Source: Coniella vitis
Lineage: Eukaryota; Ascomycota; Sordariomycetes; Diaporthales; Schizoparmaceae
NCBI GenBank assembly: GCA_011317545.1
Contig: WUJK01000015.1
Span: 124,001 to 188,000 of the forward strand
Direction of reading: 5' to 3'
DNA length: 64,000 nt
The notes beneath the pieces are model-generated. The model was not told the DNA's origin. It saw nothing but the letters and a program-made list of their open reading frames with translations, and did not search any database. This document shows, in pieces, positions 44,939 to 54,961 of the stretch. Position numbers and translations under genes: made by a program. Numbering within the stretch: the stretch's first letter is position 1; every line of letters begins with the position of its first letter.

Positions 44939-47118
44939 ATGCGTCCATCTACAACCCTGAGCCTCTTGGGCTTGGCTGCAGGACAGGCCCTGGCGGCATG
45001 CCCATACCAGCAGCAGCAGCAGGCCCGCGCTGCCGAGGCGGCGGTGGAGAGTGCAGAGCCCAAGCGATCGCTTGGCAAGCGTGCAGAGGGAAAGGATGGT
45101 GTCTTCTTCATGTGAGTTGATATACTTTCCAAGCCCCTCTACATCTCTTATTGGCGCGGCATGATGCAGCTGCAGCCGCCCAAACCATTAGGCGACGTCA
45201 CTGAATGCAGTGGCACAGCAGTGACAGCCGCGCGTTTGACTTACAGTTTCGTTTATATACATGTGAAACTGACTAAACCTCCAGGAACCGCATTGCTCCC
45301 TCTGAGTCGACGCTGTATATTTCCAACGCCGATGGCACCAACGAGAGGCCTTTGTTGCCATCCAACTCGTCTGTTTTCGAGTACCAGGGCCACTGGACGC
45401 CGGACGGCAAGTCCATCATCTTCACGTCTGAGCGTGTCGACGGAAATGCCGACATCTATCAGATCAGCGTCAATGGCTCGGGGCTTACACCGCTCATCAA
45501 CACTCCTTCCTACGAGAACAACGGCGTACTCTCGCCCGACGGGACCAAGCTGGCCTACGTCAGCACGGCCAACAACTACGTGGCCAACATTTGGGTCAAG
45601 GACCTCATCACCGGCGAGGCCAAAAATCTTACCAACACCGCTGATACCGTTGGTCTGCCGACCGAGGAGAGTCCCGACGGCCACTTCCGCCCTACGTGGT
45701 CTCCCGATGGCGAGTGGATCGCCTTTTCGTCCGACAGGAACACCGACTGGACGGGCCACAGCAACGGCACGGGCTGGGAACACACCCAGGAGCTGTCTAT
45801 CTACGCTATCCGCCCCAACGGCTCTGACTTTAGACGGGTTGCCAACAAAACCGGCTACTGCCTAGGAACCCCAGCCTGGTCCCCTGACGGTTCGCGCATT
45901 GCTTACTACGAGACCGTCCTCGAGAATACCTACAATGTGCACCGTCCCGACACTATTAACACAACCACCACCCAAATTGCGTCTGTGGACTTTGCTACCG
46001 GCTCTGACCTCGTCTACCACACTTCGGGGGACGGTGTGAAGCTCAACCCAACCTGGGTTACCAACACCTCGATTGGCTACCTTGTCAAGGGTGTTGCCAC
46101 CGAAGGCATCAATTACACTGAGCCCGACGCCACCCACAAGGCCTTCACCTGGCCTGTCCGCAACCCCAGCTTTTCTCCCGACGGAACCCAAGTTGTCTAC
46201 GAGCGGACGGGGTGGGGCATTCGCCCTCTCGAAAAGGCTCTCTACAGCTGGCAGGACGGCTGGGAGGCACGCTTCATGGATGTCTTCCCCCAGCTGTCCA
46301 AGAGCGGCAAGCTTCTTTACACGGCCAAGCAGACTGGCAACGAGACTTCCAACATCGTCTCAAGCGCGCCCAATGGCTCCGACTACTTCACTGTCTTCAG
46401 CTCCTTCTCCGGCGACGTTGTCGACGCCAGCCTTGTCGCTGAGGGCCTCGCCGGTTCCTTCCAGCCCACCTGGTCGCCCACCGAGGAGTGGGTCGCTTTC
46501 GGTCTGGGCTACTGGTTCTTTGAGCGCTCCACGGAAGAGGCCTATCTTTACCGCGCTACCTCCAATGGCTCCACCTACGAGTTCCTGACTGGCGATGGTG
46601 TCCACAACGTCGGCTTCCCCAGCTACTCTCCCAACAGCGATGCCGTCGTCTACCGTGAGTGGAACGGCGAGGACGGTGCCCTCGGCCTGCGCATCCTCAA
46701 CATTACCACCGGCACCATCTTCAACCTGACGGACGGCTGGGACACGACCCCTGGCTGGTCCCCCGACGGTACCAAGATTGTATTCACTCGCAACAGCAAC
46801 TGGACCGTTGAGATGGGTGGCCGCTGGTGGGCCGACCGCTACGACGTCTACACCATCAACCCTGACGGCACCGAGCTGACCCGCCTGACGACGAGCGGCG
46901 CCAATGACGCCCACGCTGTGTGGACCGCTGACAACCGCATCCTGTACAACTCCGGCATGTACGGTTTCCGCGACGAGTGCGCGGTGTACGACGACACCTT
47001 CCAGCCCTATGGCCAGATTATGAGCATGGACAAGGACGGCAGCAACAAGCAAATGCTGACAGACTCCATGTGGGAGGACTCGATGCCTTTGTATGTGCCG
47101 AACGAGTACCTTGACTAA
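44939..47118 (+). CDS. Secreted TolB-like (PD40) beta-propeller protein
   Basis: Two exons, 44939-45111 and 45285-47118, encode 668 residues. The N-terminus MRPSTTLSLLGLAAGQALAA is a clear signal peptide, and two dibasic KR sites at about residues 43-51 suggest Kex2 processing. The rest consists of repeats of the WD40-like PD40 type: HWTPDGKSIIFTSER, TWSPDGEWIAFSSDR, AWSPDGSRIAYYE, SFSPDGTQVVYER, GWSPDGTKIVFTR and others, so six or more blades. Many N-x-S/T sequons fit an extracellular, glycosylated protein. There is no peptidase or other catalytic domain at the C-terminus, so it is not a complete dipeptidyl peptidase. A binding or cell-wall role is possible, but the function is unknown. Confidence 0.85.
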
Positions 47119-48067
47119 AGCAGCTGAAAGCTGATTGCGGCTGCTTGCTTTTTGCGGCGAATGTTTGTGGTCGAGGGCTATTCCTTTTCGCCCTTGTCTC
47201 ACGGTATCCATACCTTTTCATTTTCTTGATGATGGAGTATCACGGGCTCTTTGTATATAAAAGAAGAGAAGCAGCATAAACCTATATGTACCTTACGCAT
47301 AAGCTTCGCGGCGTGGCATATACGTGGATGAAAAGAATGCTTATGAAGAATGCTATCATCACATCTTTTGTTTTCGCAGAGTATATTATCCTGCAATGTG
47401 ATTTCATGATGATTACGAGACAAACAATTCGCCCGAACGAATGTCCCAGGTGAGAACCTTAAAGAGCCTCACTTTTTATGTCATTCAATTCGAAGTAAGA
47501 CCATGCATGGTTCATCGATGCGCAAGTCTATCACGTTCCAATCCAAACAGCGAAGATCCGCAGTCGGTGTTGGCCCAACGTGGTTCTAGAATGATGGAAA
47601 TATGCATCGCCTGGATATCTCATTGTCGGTTTCTGGCAAAACTTTATCGTTAGTGTTTTAAGCAGACCAAAAGACCAAAGCCTAGGAGTCGTGTCCTTAC
47701 CTACGTGATAATAGTCCGTCCCCCTTATTCATGGAAATGTCGGATAGTGCTCTGAGCTTTCATCATGTTGCTATAAATAGTATTAACACGCGCCATCGAT
47801 GTTGACTTTCGACTCCTGAACTTCTGAGGAGTAATTCGAGTCCCTGCTTCGTCCGAAGGCCTTGATTACTTACAGCTCTCTTGGCTCAAATTTGAATAAA
47901 AAGACTTTAAAAATACGTCGAGCTTTCTAAGTCACAAATTGAAATACTGCAAGCATTATCTAGCAGACTAGAATGACCTTTCTTAAACAGTACGCCATCT
48001 AGCTGCTTCACAGGTATGCCTTCAAGTAGCTTTCATTGCTACAAGTCTCGCTTGGGAAATCCGAGTT
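47119..48067. other. Convergent intergenic region
   Basis: About 950 bases between the 3' ends of the propeller gene and PIG-U. Nothing beyond short open frames is seen. Confidence 0.5.
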
Positions 48068-49453
48068 CTATATCTGTCTAATCTCCTTGCCCACCATCTC
48101 GGGCCTCTCCACTTCCCACTCATCACGCAGTGCCGCAAAAGTAAGATCGCTAATCAGCAGGCTCTGGCCTAGACTCCACACTAGAGTGATGGCATAGAAG
48201 AAATTGGCATTTCCACTGCCCGCATAGATCCACAAATGATAAAATGCCGGTCCAAGGCAGGTCGAATACAGTATGGTAGAGGCACTGACAAACGTGTACC
48301 GCATGAGCGGGAACACGTGTCTGTATAGTGGTACCACGGCTAAGAAGAGCGATGTATCGCTTATGCTTGGATATGGCTTGAAAACACCAAAGATGCCCAG
48401 GAGGAGCGTAATTGCAAGCAGGGGCTGGGTGCGAATGCGCACGCAAAAAGCGCCGACGTAGGACGACAGGTGCAGCCAAAAGACTGCCAGGAAAAAGGCT
48501 CTGAATGAGTCGAACATCTCAATGAAAAAGTACCACCACAAGCCCACGTTGGGAGTCAAGTCAGTCAAGGTAAGCTGAATGCCGTATGTCGAGTAGAGGA
48601 ATTCCCACGAGCCCGTGATAAAGTAGGACATTTGGAAGAGCGCTGCAATAGTGGCTGCCGTGACGCCGAGACAAGATGCGGCAAATTTGATGGGTGGCTT
48701 TTTGTCCTGGGTCCGCAGTCGATCGTATGCCAAGAGAACGAGTGGCGGGAGCAGAAGCAGCGGGTACATAGACAGGTACGAGGCAAAGGCCATGGCGATA
48801 ACGGCGCTGTATGGCGCCCCTGTGATTGCGTTTGCGATGGCATGAAGGATTGCGCAAGTTGTAAACACAGAAGTTGGTCGACCAATGCATGTTGCGATGG
48901 TGAATGGATTGAACAGGAAGCTGGTCAAGCATGTCAGTTTTCAGCAAAGGCCATGAGCCCTTCAACAGCACTTACAGAGCCGCAACCACAAATCCGCTCC
49001 ATCTCTTGTCCTTGCGAGGCGAGGTGAAGAGTGCTGAAGACCCAGCCTCCCCGGAATCCGCAATTGTAATCAGAGCGCTAGCACTCCATAGATCTACTGC
49101 AATGTAGAGCAAGTAGGTGAAGAGTGGAAAGGAGGCGAAGGCCGGAAGGAGGGAAAAGAGCGGCAGGAGGAGCGGCGCCTGGTGATATACACCGCCATCG
49201 TAGGGAGACACATTATGGTTGTAGAGGAACAAACCCTCTTGCACTGTCAAGTCCTGGTTAACGATTTGGGCTGTTTGATGGTTTCATAGAAGCACGCACG
49301 TCTTTTGAAGCTGTTGACAGGCGTCGAAACCTCGACACGTCCTGCCACCAGCTCAGGCAAGCCGGGGAAGACGAAGAACAAAGCGAGCCGCAGCACTGCG
49401 GCGGTCAGGAACAGGCCCTGAGACCTCTTCAGGGTCGAGAGGTCAGCGTTCAT
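48068..49453 (-). CDS. GPI transamidase subunit PIG-U (Gab1/Cdc91)
   Basis: Three exons, 49453-49300, 49243-48976 and 48920-48068, encode 424 residues, the usual size for the family. The protein is a multi-pass ER membrane subunit of the GPI transamidase that attaches GPI anchors to proteins. Conserved segments include EVSTPVNSFKRLQEGLFLYN, whose LQEG is created by the first splice, then SPYDGGVYHQAPLLLPLFSL, FLFNPFTIATCIGRPTSVF and LWWYFFIEMFDSFRAFFL. Splice sites are GTGCGT...GACAG and GTAAGT...ACCAG. Its start is head-to-head with NOP7. No defect is seen. Confidence 0.9.
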
Positions 49454-49855
49454 ACTTGAGCCATTGCCGAGCCGGGCACGAGGGTCGGTCACGAGAAGTT
49501 CGCGAGGTCTGCGCGAGGGCGAAGGCAGGATCGCCGGCCACTTTGTCATCTGTGTGGAAGTGCCTGCCCCCGGCGCGGAGGTGAGCCGGGCGAGGTCGAG
49601 GTACGTAGTACGGAGCTGCTGACAGGGTACCCCTGTCCGAGCAAGCAAGACCCCTGGCTGCATCCCCCCGCAAGAAGGTGTCTCTGCGCCCAATACAGCT
49701 AGGCGGTGGCAGAAAAAAAGTCGAGCGCAGGAAAAAGTTCATGGAAAGGGTGGAGGCCCTGCAGTCTGAAGATTCGCGGTCCTGCTTCCTGTACCAAACC
49801 CTCAGCAGCGCTCATTTTCTTCCCATCAGCCCATTTCAAAAATCACACCGTCAGA
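49454..49855. promoter_or_regulatory. Bidirectional promoter of PIG-U and NOP7
   Basis: A 402-base interval separates the divergent ATG codons of PIG-U and NOP7. Several open frames pass through it, but the family-conserved protein starts lie at its two ends, so the upstream extensions are not coding. Confidence 0.6.
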
Positions 49856-51829
49856 ATGGGTCGCATCAAGAAGAAGGGCGAGTCTGGCAATGCCAAAAAC
49901 TTCATTTCCCGCACGCAGGCGGTGAAGAAGCTGCAATTGAGCCTGCCCGATTTCCGCAAGCTGTGTATCTGGAAGGGCATCTACCCGCGTGAGCCCCGTG
50001 ACAAGAAGAAGGTTTCCAAGAACTCTACGCCATCGACCACCTTCTACTACACCAAGGACATTCAGTACCTCCTTCACGAGCCTCTCCTTGCCAAGTTCCG
50101 TGACCAAAAGGCCCTCGAAAAGAAGATCTCTCGCGCTCTTGGGCGTGGAGATCTTGGCGACGCTGCCCGCCTCGAGCGCAATGCTGTCGATCCCGAAAAG
50201 ACGGGCAAGCCACGCTATACGCTCGATCATGTCATCAGAGAACGCTACCCAACCTTTGTCGACGCCATCAGAGACCTCGATGACTGTCTGTCCATGTTGT
50301 TCCTGTTCGCCAACCTGCCCTCGTCTTCCACCGTCCCCGCCAAGATGATCGCCCGCTGCGAGCGCCTATGCCTTGAGTTCGAACATTACCTCATCACCTC
50401 GAATAGCCTGCGCAAATCATTCCTGTCTATCAAGGGTATTTACTACCAAGCCAACATCCACGGAGAGGATGTGCTATGGTTGGTTCCGTACAAGTTCAAC
50501 CAGAGGGTGGTAGGAGATGTTGACTTCAGAATCATGGGCACTTTTGTCGAGTTCTACATGACCCTTCTGGGATTCGTCAACTACAGACTCTACACTTCGG
50601 TTGGATTGAAATACCCCCCCAAGTTTGACCAGAGCAAGGACGACCAAGGTGGAGAGTTGGGTGCTTTCACTCTAGAGGGTGTCAACATTGCTGCCAAGCA
50701 GGACGAGGCCAAGCAACTTACGAATGGTGAGAGCGAGCACGGCCCAGACCCCAAGGTGCAGGCTGAGGTCAACAAGCTGGTCAAGTCGATGCGCGAGGGC
50801 GAGGCAAACGGCGACAGCAAGGTTTCGGAGGAGGCCAATGAAGACGCAGAGGCCGATCAAGCTACAGACGCTATTGACAAGTTTGAGCCTGCCGTTGAAG
50901 GTGGCGACGTTCTTCCTCAACCATCGTACAGCACCAACGACCCAGCCTCGTTGTTTTCGAAATGCACATTTTTCCTCGGTCGTGAGACGCCACGGCAGCC
51001 ACTCGAATTCATACTACGGGCTTTTGGCTGCAAGAGGATAGGCTGGGACGCGGTGTTGGGAGAGGGCGCTTTCACCACAGACGAGCTTGACCCATCTATA
51101 ACACATCAAGTCATAGACAGACCGCTCATCCAGGCGGTCGCCGAGCCTAGTGGAGATGGAGAGGATAACCAGACCGCTCAAAAGCTTGCACCCAACCAGA
51201 GAGTACCAGGCCGCATATACGTCCAGCCACAGTGGGTATGGGACTCGATCAACGACGAGGAGATGAAGGACCCTAGCCTCTACGCACCTGGTGCCGAACT
51301 TCCTCCCCATTTGAGCCCCTTCGTCAAGCCTGTCCAGGGACAATACGACCCTACCATGACGCTGGAAGAGCAGCAGACAGAGGCCGAGAAGCTGGCTGAC
51401 AGCGACGCGGACGAAGAGGATGAGGAGGATGTCGACGAAGATGAGAACGACATGGACGTGGCAGAGGACGATGAGGATGAAGAGGCTGGTGCCGAAGAGG
51501 TCGGTGAAGAAGATGAGGCTGAGGAGGATGAGGAGGAGTCCGCAGCAGTGCAGAGACAACGTGAGCTGGAAGCTGAGATAACAGGCAAGCCAGTCAAGTC
51601 TCAGCAACAGAACGCGAAGGACAAGAAGAAGGTAGAGGCCCGCAAGGCTATCCAGAAAAAGGCCAAGGAGGAGGCTGAGGATATGGAGCGTGCCAAGGGT
51701 ATGTTGAGCAAGAAGAAGAGAAAGCTGTTTGAACAGATGCAGTACACCAACAACAAGAAGAGCGCCGAGGACGAGAAGCTCCGGGCCAAGAGAAGAAAGA
51801 TTGAAAAGCAAAAGGGCAAGAAGGCATAG
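49856..51829 (+). CDS. NOP7: Pescadillo / Nop7, 60S ribosome biogenesis
   Basis: A single exon of 657 residues. The open frame extends 50 codons upstream, but the family start is MGRIKKKGESGNAKNFISR at 49856. Nop7 acts with Erb1 and Ytm1 in nucleolar pre-rRNA processing. The pescadillo N-terminal domain covers about residues 1-280 (KLCIWKGIYPREP, FYYTKDIQYLLHEPL, LDHVIRERYPTFVDAIRDLDD, and KGIYYQANIHGEDVLWLVP). A BRCT domain follows at about 365-475 (LFSKCTFFLGRE, YVQPQWVWDSIND). A strongly acidic stretch (about 515-565) and a Lys-rich coiled tail with KKKRKLFEQMQY end the protein, as in other fungi. Confidence 0.95.
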   Translation: MGRIKKKGESGNAKNFISRTQAVKKLQLSLPDFRKLCIWKGIYPREPRDKKKVSKNSTPSTTFYYTKDIQYLLHEPLLAKFRDQKALEKKISRALGRGDLGDAARLERNAVDPEKTGKPRYTLDHVIRERYPTFVDAIRDLDDCLSMLFLFANLPSSSTVPAKMIARCERLCLEFEHYLITSNSLRKSFLSIKGIYYQANIHGEDVLWLVPYKFNQRVVGDVDFRIMGTFVEFYMTLLGFVNYRLYTSVGLKYPPKFDQSKDDQGGELGAFTLEGVNIAAKQDEAKQLTNGESEHGPDPKVQAEVNKLVKSMREGEANGDSKVSEEANEDAEADQATDAIDKFEPAVEGGDVLPQPSYSTNDPASLFSKCTFFLGRETPRQPLEFILRAFGCKRIGWDAVLGEGAFTTDELDPSITHQVIDRPLIQAVAEPSGDGEDNQTAQKLAPNQRVPGRIYVQPQWVWDSINDEEMKDPSLYAPGAELPPHLSPFVKPVQGQYDPTMTLEEQQTEAEKLADSDADEEDEEDVDEDENDMDVAEDDEDEEAGAEEVGEEDEAEEDEEESAAVQRQRELEAEITGKPVKSQQQNAKDKKKVEARKAIQKKAKEEAEDMERAKGMLSKKKRKLFEQMQYTNNKKSAEDEKLRAKRRKIEKQKGKKA

Positions 51830-52174
51830 ACAGCATATCACTGGAGTTGAGGATACCATTTTAATGAATTTTGATTGTTACACTGTGTATGTCTGATCGA
51901 GATTTCTGGTGTCAAACCTGTCCGCTGGCAGAGATCTTTGTAAATGCTTTTCTGAGTGGCCGGGTGAGGTTGCCGGCTGAAGCTGCTGTATTAGAGCATT
52001 TCTTACAGGCGACTGCCCCCAAGAGCAAGGGGCTGAAAACCTAGAAGTAGGCCTACCGTTGGACTTTGACCCCCTGTAACGCAAGTAAACCGTAGTAGTA
52101 GCCCTTTCACAACAACAATAAGCACACACTCTCCCTCCCCCGAACCAAAAACCCTCAGATTCAAGGACGCCACA
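51830..52174 (+). promoter_or_regulatory. Intergenic, upstream of the Rrn9-domain gene
   Basis: A 345-base gap on the same strand between NOP7 and the Rrn9-domain gene, with a pyrimidine-rich leader (CACTCTCCCTCCCCCGAACC) just before the ATG. Nothing else is seen. Confidence 0.5.
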
Positions 52175-54451
52175 ATGGAAACCTCAGTAGACGAAGACAG
52201 CGAATGGGATAAGAGCACGTCAGAGATCCAGTCCGAGGACTCGGAGGATCTGTACGCGTCGCGACCCAACCGCTGGCGCGGCCCGCCGCAGAGTTGGCGC
52301 ACGCTCACAGAGCAGGACCGGCTCAGTTACACTGCCCTTGAGAGGCTGCGCAACGAGGACTTGTCGGTGCATCTTTACAATGCCTTTGCGCTAAAGAATC
52401 GCTCATGCCAGCCGTCTACGCAACCTCGCAAGCAAGAGCAAGAGGGGGCCAGCGACGACGGGCGCGTGGCGGGAGAAGAGGTATGCCCACCTACACTTTT
52501 CTTCACGGAAAATCTTCATACAATGTGAGCCATTGCTAACTTGTCTTGTGTCTGTTTGCTTACTGGGCGAAAGGACATTGACGCGATAACGGGGCAGATC
52601 GTCGCAGAGGAAAGTTCCTGGGCTCCGCCACGGCAATGGACGGCATGGCCGCTCAATGCGCACCTTGTGCCGCCCACTGACTTTCTCACAAGGACCGAGG
52701 ACGAGGATAAGGCCTTTACGTTCCGGAGCGTGGAAAGGACGACGCCGGCGGCCGAACTGACAGAGATTATCTCGAGTGCCATCTTGCGATGCGCAAAGGA
52801 CAAATTTCGGGAGAGGGATTTCAACCAAGAGCCACAAGACGAGCAGCAGAACGTCGATCTTGTTGCACCGAAGAGCCATTCTCCTTCTTCTTCTCAAAAC
52901 GGCAGGGCAGATGCCGCCAAGGAGCAACAGACCATGGACATCGACGATGATAATTCTCCCCTGCACGCAATAACAGCTGAGCCGATTCTCAAGCCCATGG
53001 TAGCTACAGACGACGATCTCTCCTACAAGCTCTTAAGACCTTCCGCTCAAGCCATCTTGGCCAAGCTCGACCAGACCTTGTCCATCCTGCATAACTCCCG
53101 TGTGACCAGTGTGGAAGGCCTTGATCAACACGAAATAAGCGCTTTACAGTCGCCATTAGCAGCAGCGAACTCTTCCGAAGATGAGTTCGATCAATATTCA
53201 TTCGATTCCATTCAAGCATCCCAACGACGGCAAACCAGATCCCGCAGCATGAACCAGAGCGCACCTCAGAACCGTCGTGTATTTCAGACCTCTCAAAAAG
53301 AAGAAGAACAAGACGACAAGTTCGAAGGCGGTCCGTCGAGCGACCGAAAACCTCGTAAACGCGGCCGTCCAAGGGCAGTCATCAAAAAGGAAGGAGAGAG
53401 TGAACGCGAGTTCCTCATCAGACGCGCTGTCATGCAAAAGAAGAGACGTCCCGTCTTTTCGGATGACGACGAAGAACAGGATGATATGGTAGATGCCAAC
53501 CCTGTAGCAAGGGAGGAACACCAAGGGAGTGAAAGCGAAAGGGAAAAGCAAGGTTCTCCTCTTCCGGAGATTCCTCACGCCCGGGAGAGCAGCAGCAACC
53601 AAGTTACGTGGACGCACCCGCTAGACCGGTTTAATCTTCGTGATTGGAGCGACGTTATAGGGGCCGCTGCGCTGACGGGTGGGTTTTCACCCGCTGTCAT
53701 TGCTCGAGCTACACAGAGATGTGCGAATCTGTTTCAACAGGGCATGGATATTCGCAACATCAGCGAAAAGGGCCGTGTCAAGACAAGACGCTATTTGCCC
53801 GGAGTCTCTGACGTTGAAGAACAAGAATTCGACTCAGGAGATGAAGATGACGCCGAAAATAGCCAGGCAGAGGACGCCGCCGAAGAAAAGGGGGAAGACA
53901 CCCAAAGTGAATACAGATTCAAAGTTGAAGACCGGCCGCTTTCACATTCACGGGGCCGCATGCCCAGCATCGAGCTCGGTGGCGAGGACTCTTCCGTCAC
54001 AAGTGATACGGAAGGTTATGGGAGGCATTCCACTGGTTTAAGGAGGAGTACAAGGATAAGCAGCCGCAGCCGTTCTCGCAGGGCCCCCAAGAAACAACTC
54101 TTCTACTGCTCGCATCCAGGCTGCGAAAGAGCAACAAGGCCATTTGACAAGAAATACAACCTTCGACGTCACTTGGCCAGGGTTCATGAAGGAGCTGAAG
54201 GTCCTGGTGCGGTCACAAAGAGGAAGGCGAGAGTGGCGGATGGTGATGAATTTCTTGGAGGTATCCACCGCGACGGATTTCTGGAACCTATTCGGGTACA
54301 TAGAGGGTGGCGGGGCGAGGATAGTGCAAACAGGGCTGTGCCTCCGTTGCATCATTATCACAAGGTGGAGTCACCCGAGCTGGGTCTCGAGATGGACGAG
54401 GATGAGCGCGAGGTGGCGCTGGAGGGTGGGGATCAGAGTGGTGCAGAATGA
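52175..54451 (+). CDS. Rrn9-domain protein with C-terminal C2H2 zinc finger (RNA polymerase I factor-like)
   Basis: Two exons, 52175-52480 and 52574-54451, encode 727 residues. Near the N-terminus, RPNRWRGPPQSWRTLTEQDR and ALERLRNEDLSVHLYNAFAL match the Rrn9 domain, which in yeast belongs to the upstream activating factor of RNA polymerase I. The middle is acidic, disordered and basic by turns, with an AT-hook-like KRGRPRA near residue 400. About residues 613-640 form a C2H2 finger: YCSHPGCE, then a spacer, then NLRRHLARVH. The intron has GTATGC...AAAG borders. A role in rDNA transcription follows from the domain, while the finger suggests direct DNA contact. It lies downstream of NOP7, another nucleolar gene, on the same strand. 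Confidence 0.8.
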
Positions 54452-54961
54452 ATGTCAAGACTTGTACTATACATTAATCTCATGGAATCCACGCCTGCAC
54501 TCAGGTCCAGCTATATGGATGGCAGCCACTGTTTCTAAGGACGTGGACTCTTGTTTGCTCTTCGCAGACGTCCAGGGTTTACAACGAGGACGAATGCCAA
54601 CTTCATCTCGAATCTCCAATCAACATAGAAATCCCTCACAAGAGCAGACACACCATCTCGAAGAAAAGACATTGGAAGCGCGTCTAACAAATTCTGATTC
54701 AATTAAAAAACAGTAAAACCGAATACAAGGGACCGTGGCCCGAATACCAACGGTCCCAGAGGGTATCAAAATACTCGGTAAGACCTACACCAAAGACGCC
54801 TCCATTGCCTGTACCCAATACTTCATTCGAACAAACTGCCAATTTCTTTGGCACATCAACTTCAACGTCTAGCCAAGATGTCCTTGCCAAATTTACAGCT
54901 ATGCTATCCCACCGCTTATTGCCATAGTCAAAGTTGCCACCACCACAGCGCACGACACTTG
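54452..54961. other. Convergent intergenic region
   Basis: About 510 bases between the 3' ends of the Rrn9-domain gene and kinesin-5. No feature beyond short open frames. Confidence 0.5.

Noticed and set aside
49706..49855. Upstream start for NOP7
   Set aside because: The open frame extends, but the conserved family N-terminus begins MGRIKKKG at 49856.
51014..51859. 281-codon leucine-rich minus-strand frame resembling a membrane protein
   Set aside because: It is the complement of the acidic Glu/Asp and Lys codons of NOP7, which read as Leu and Phe on the other strand.
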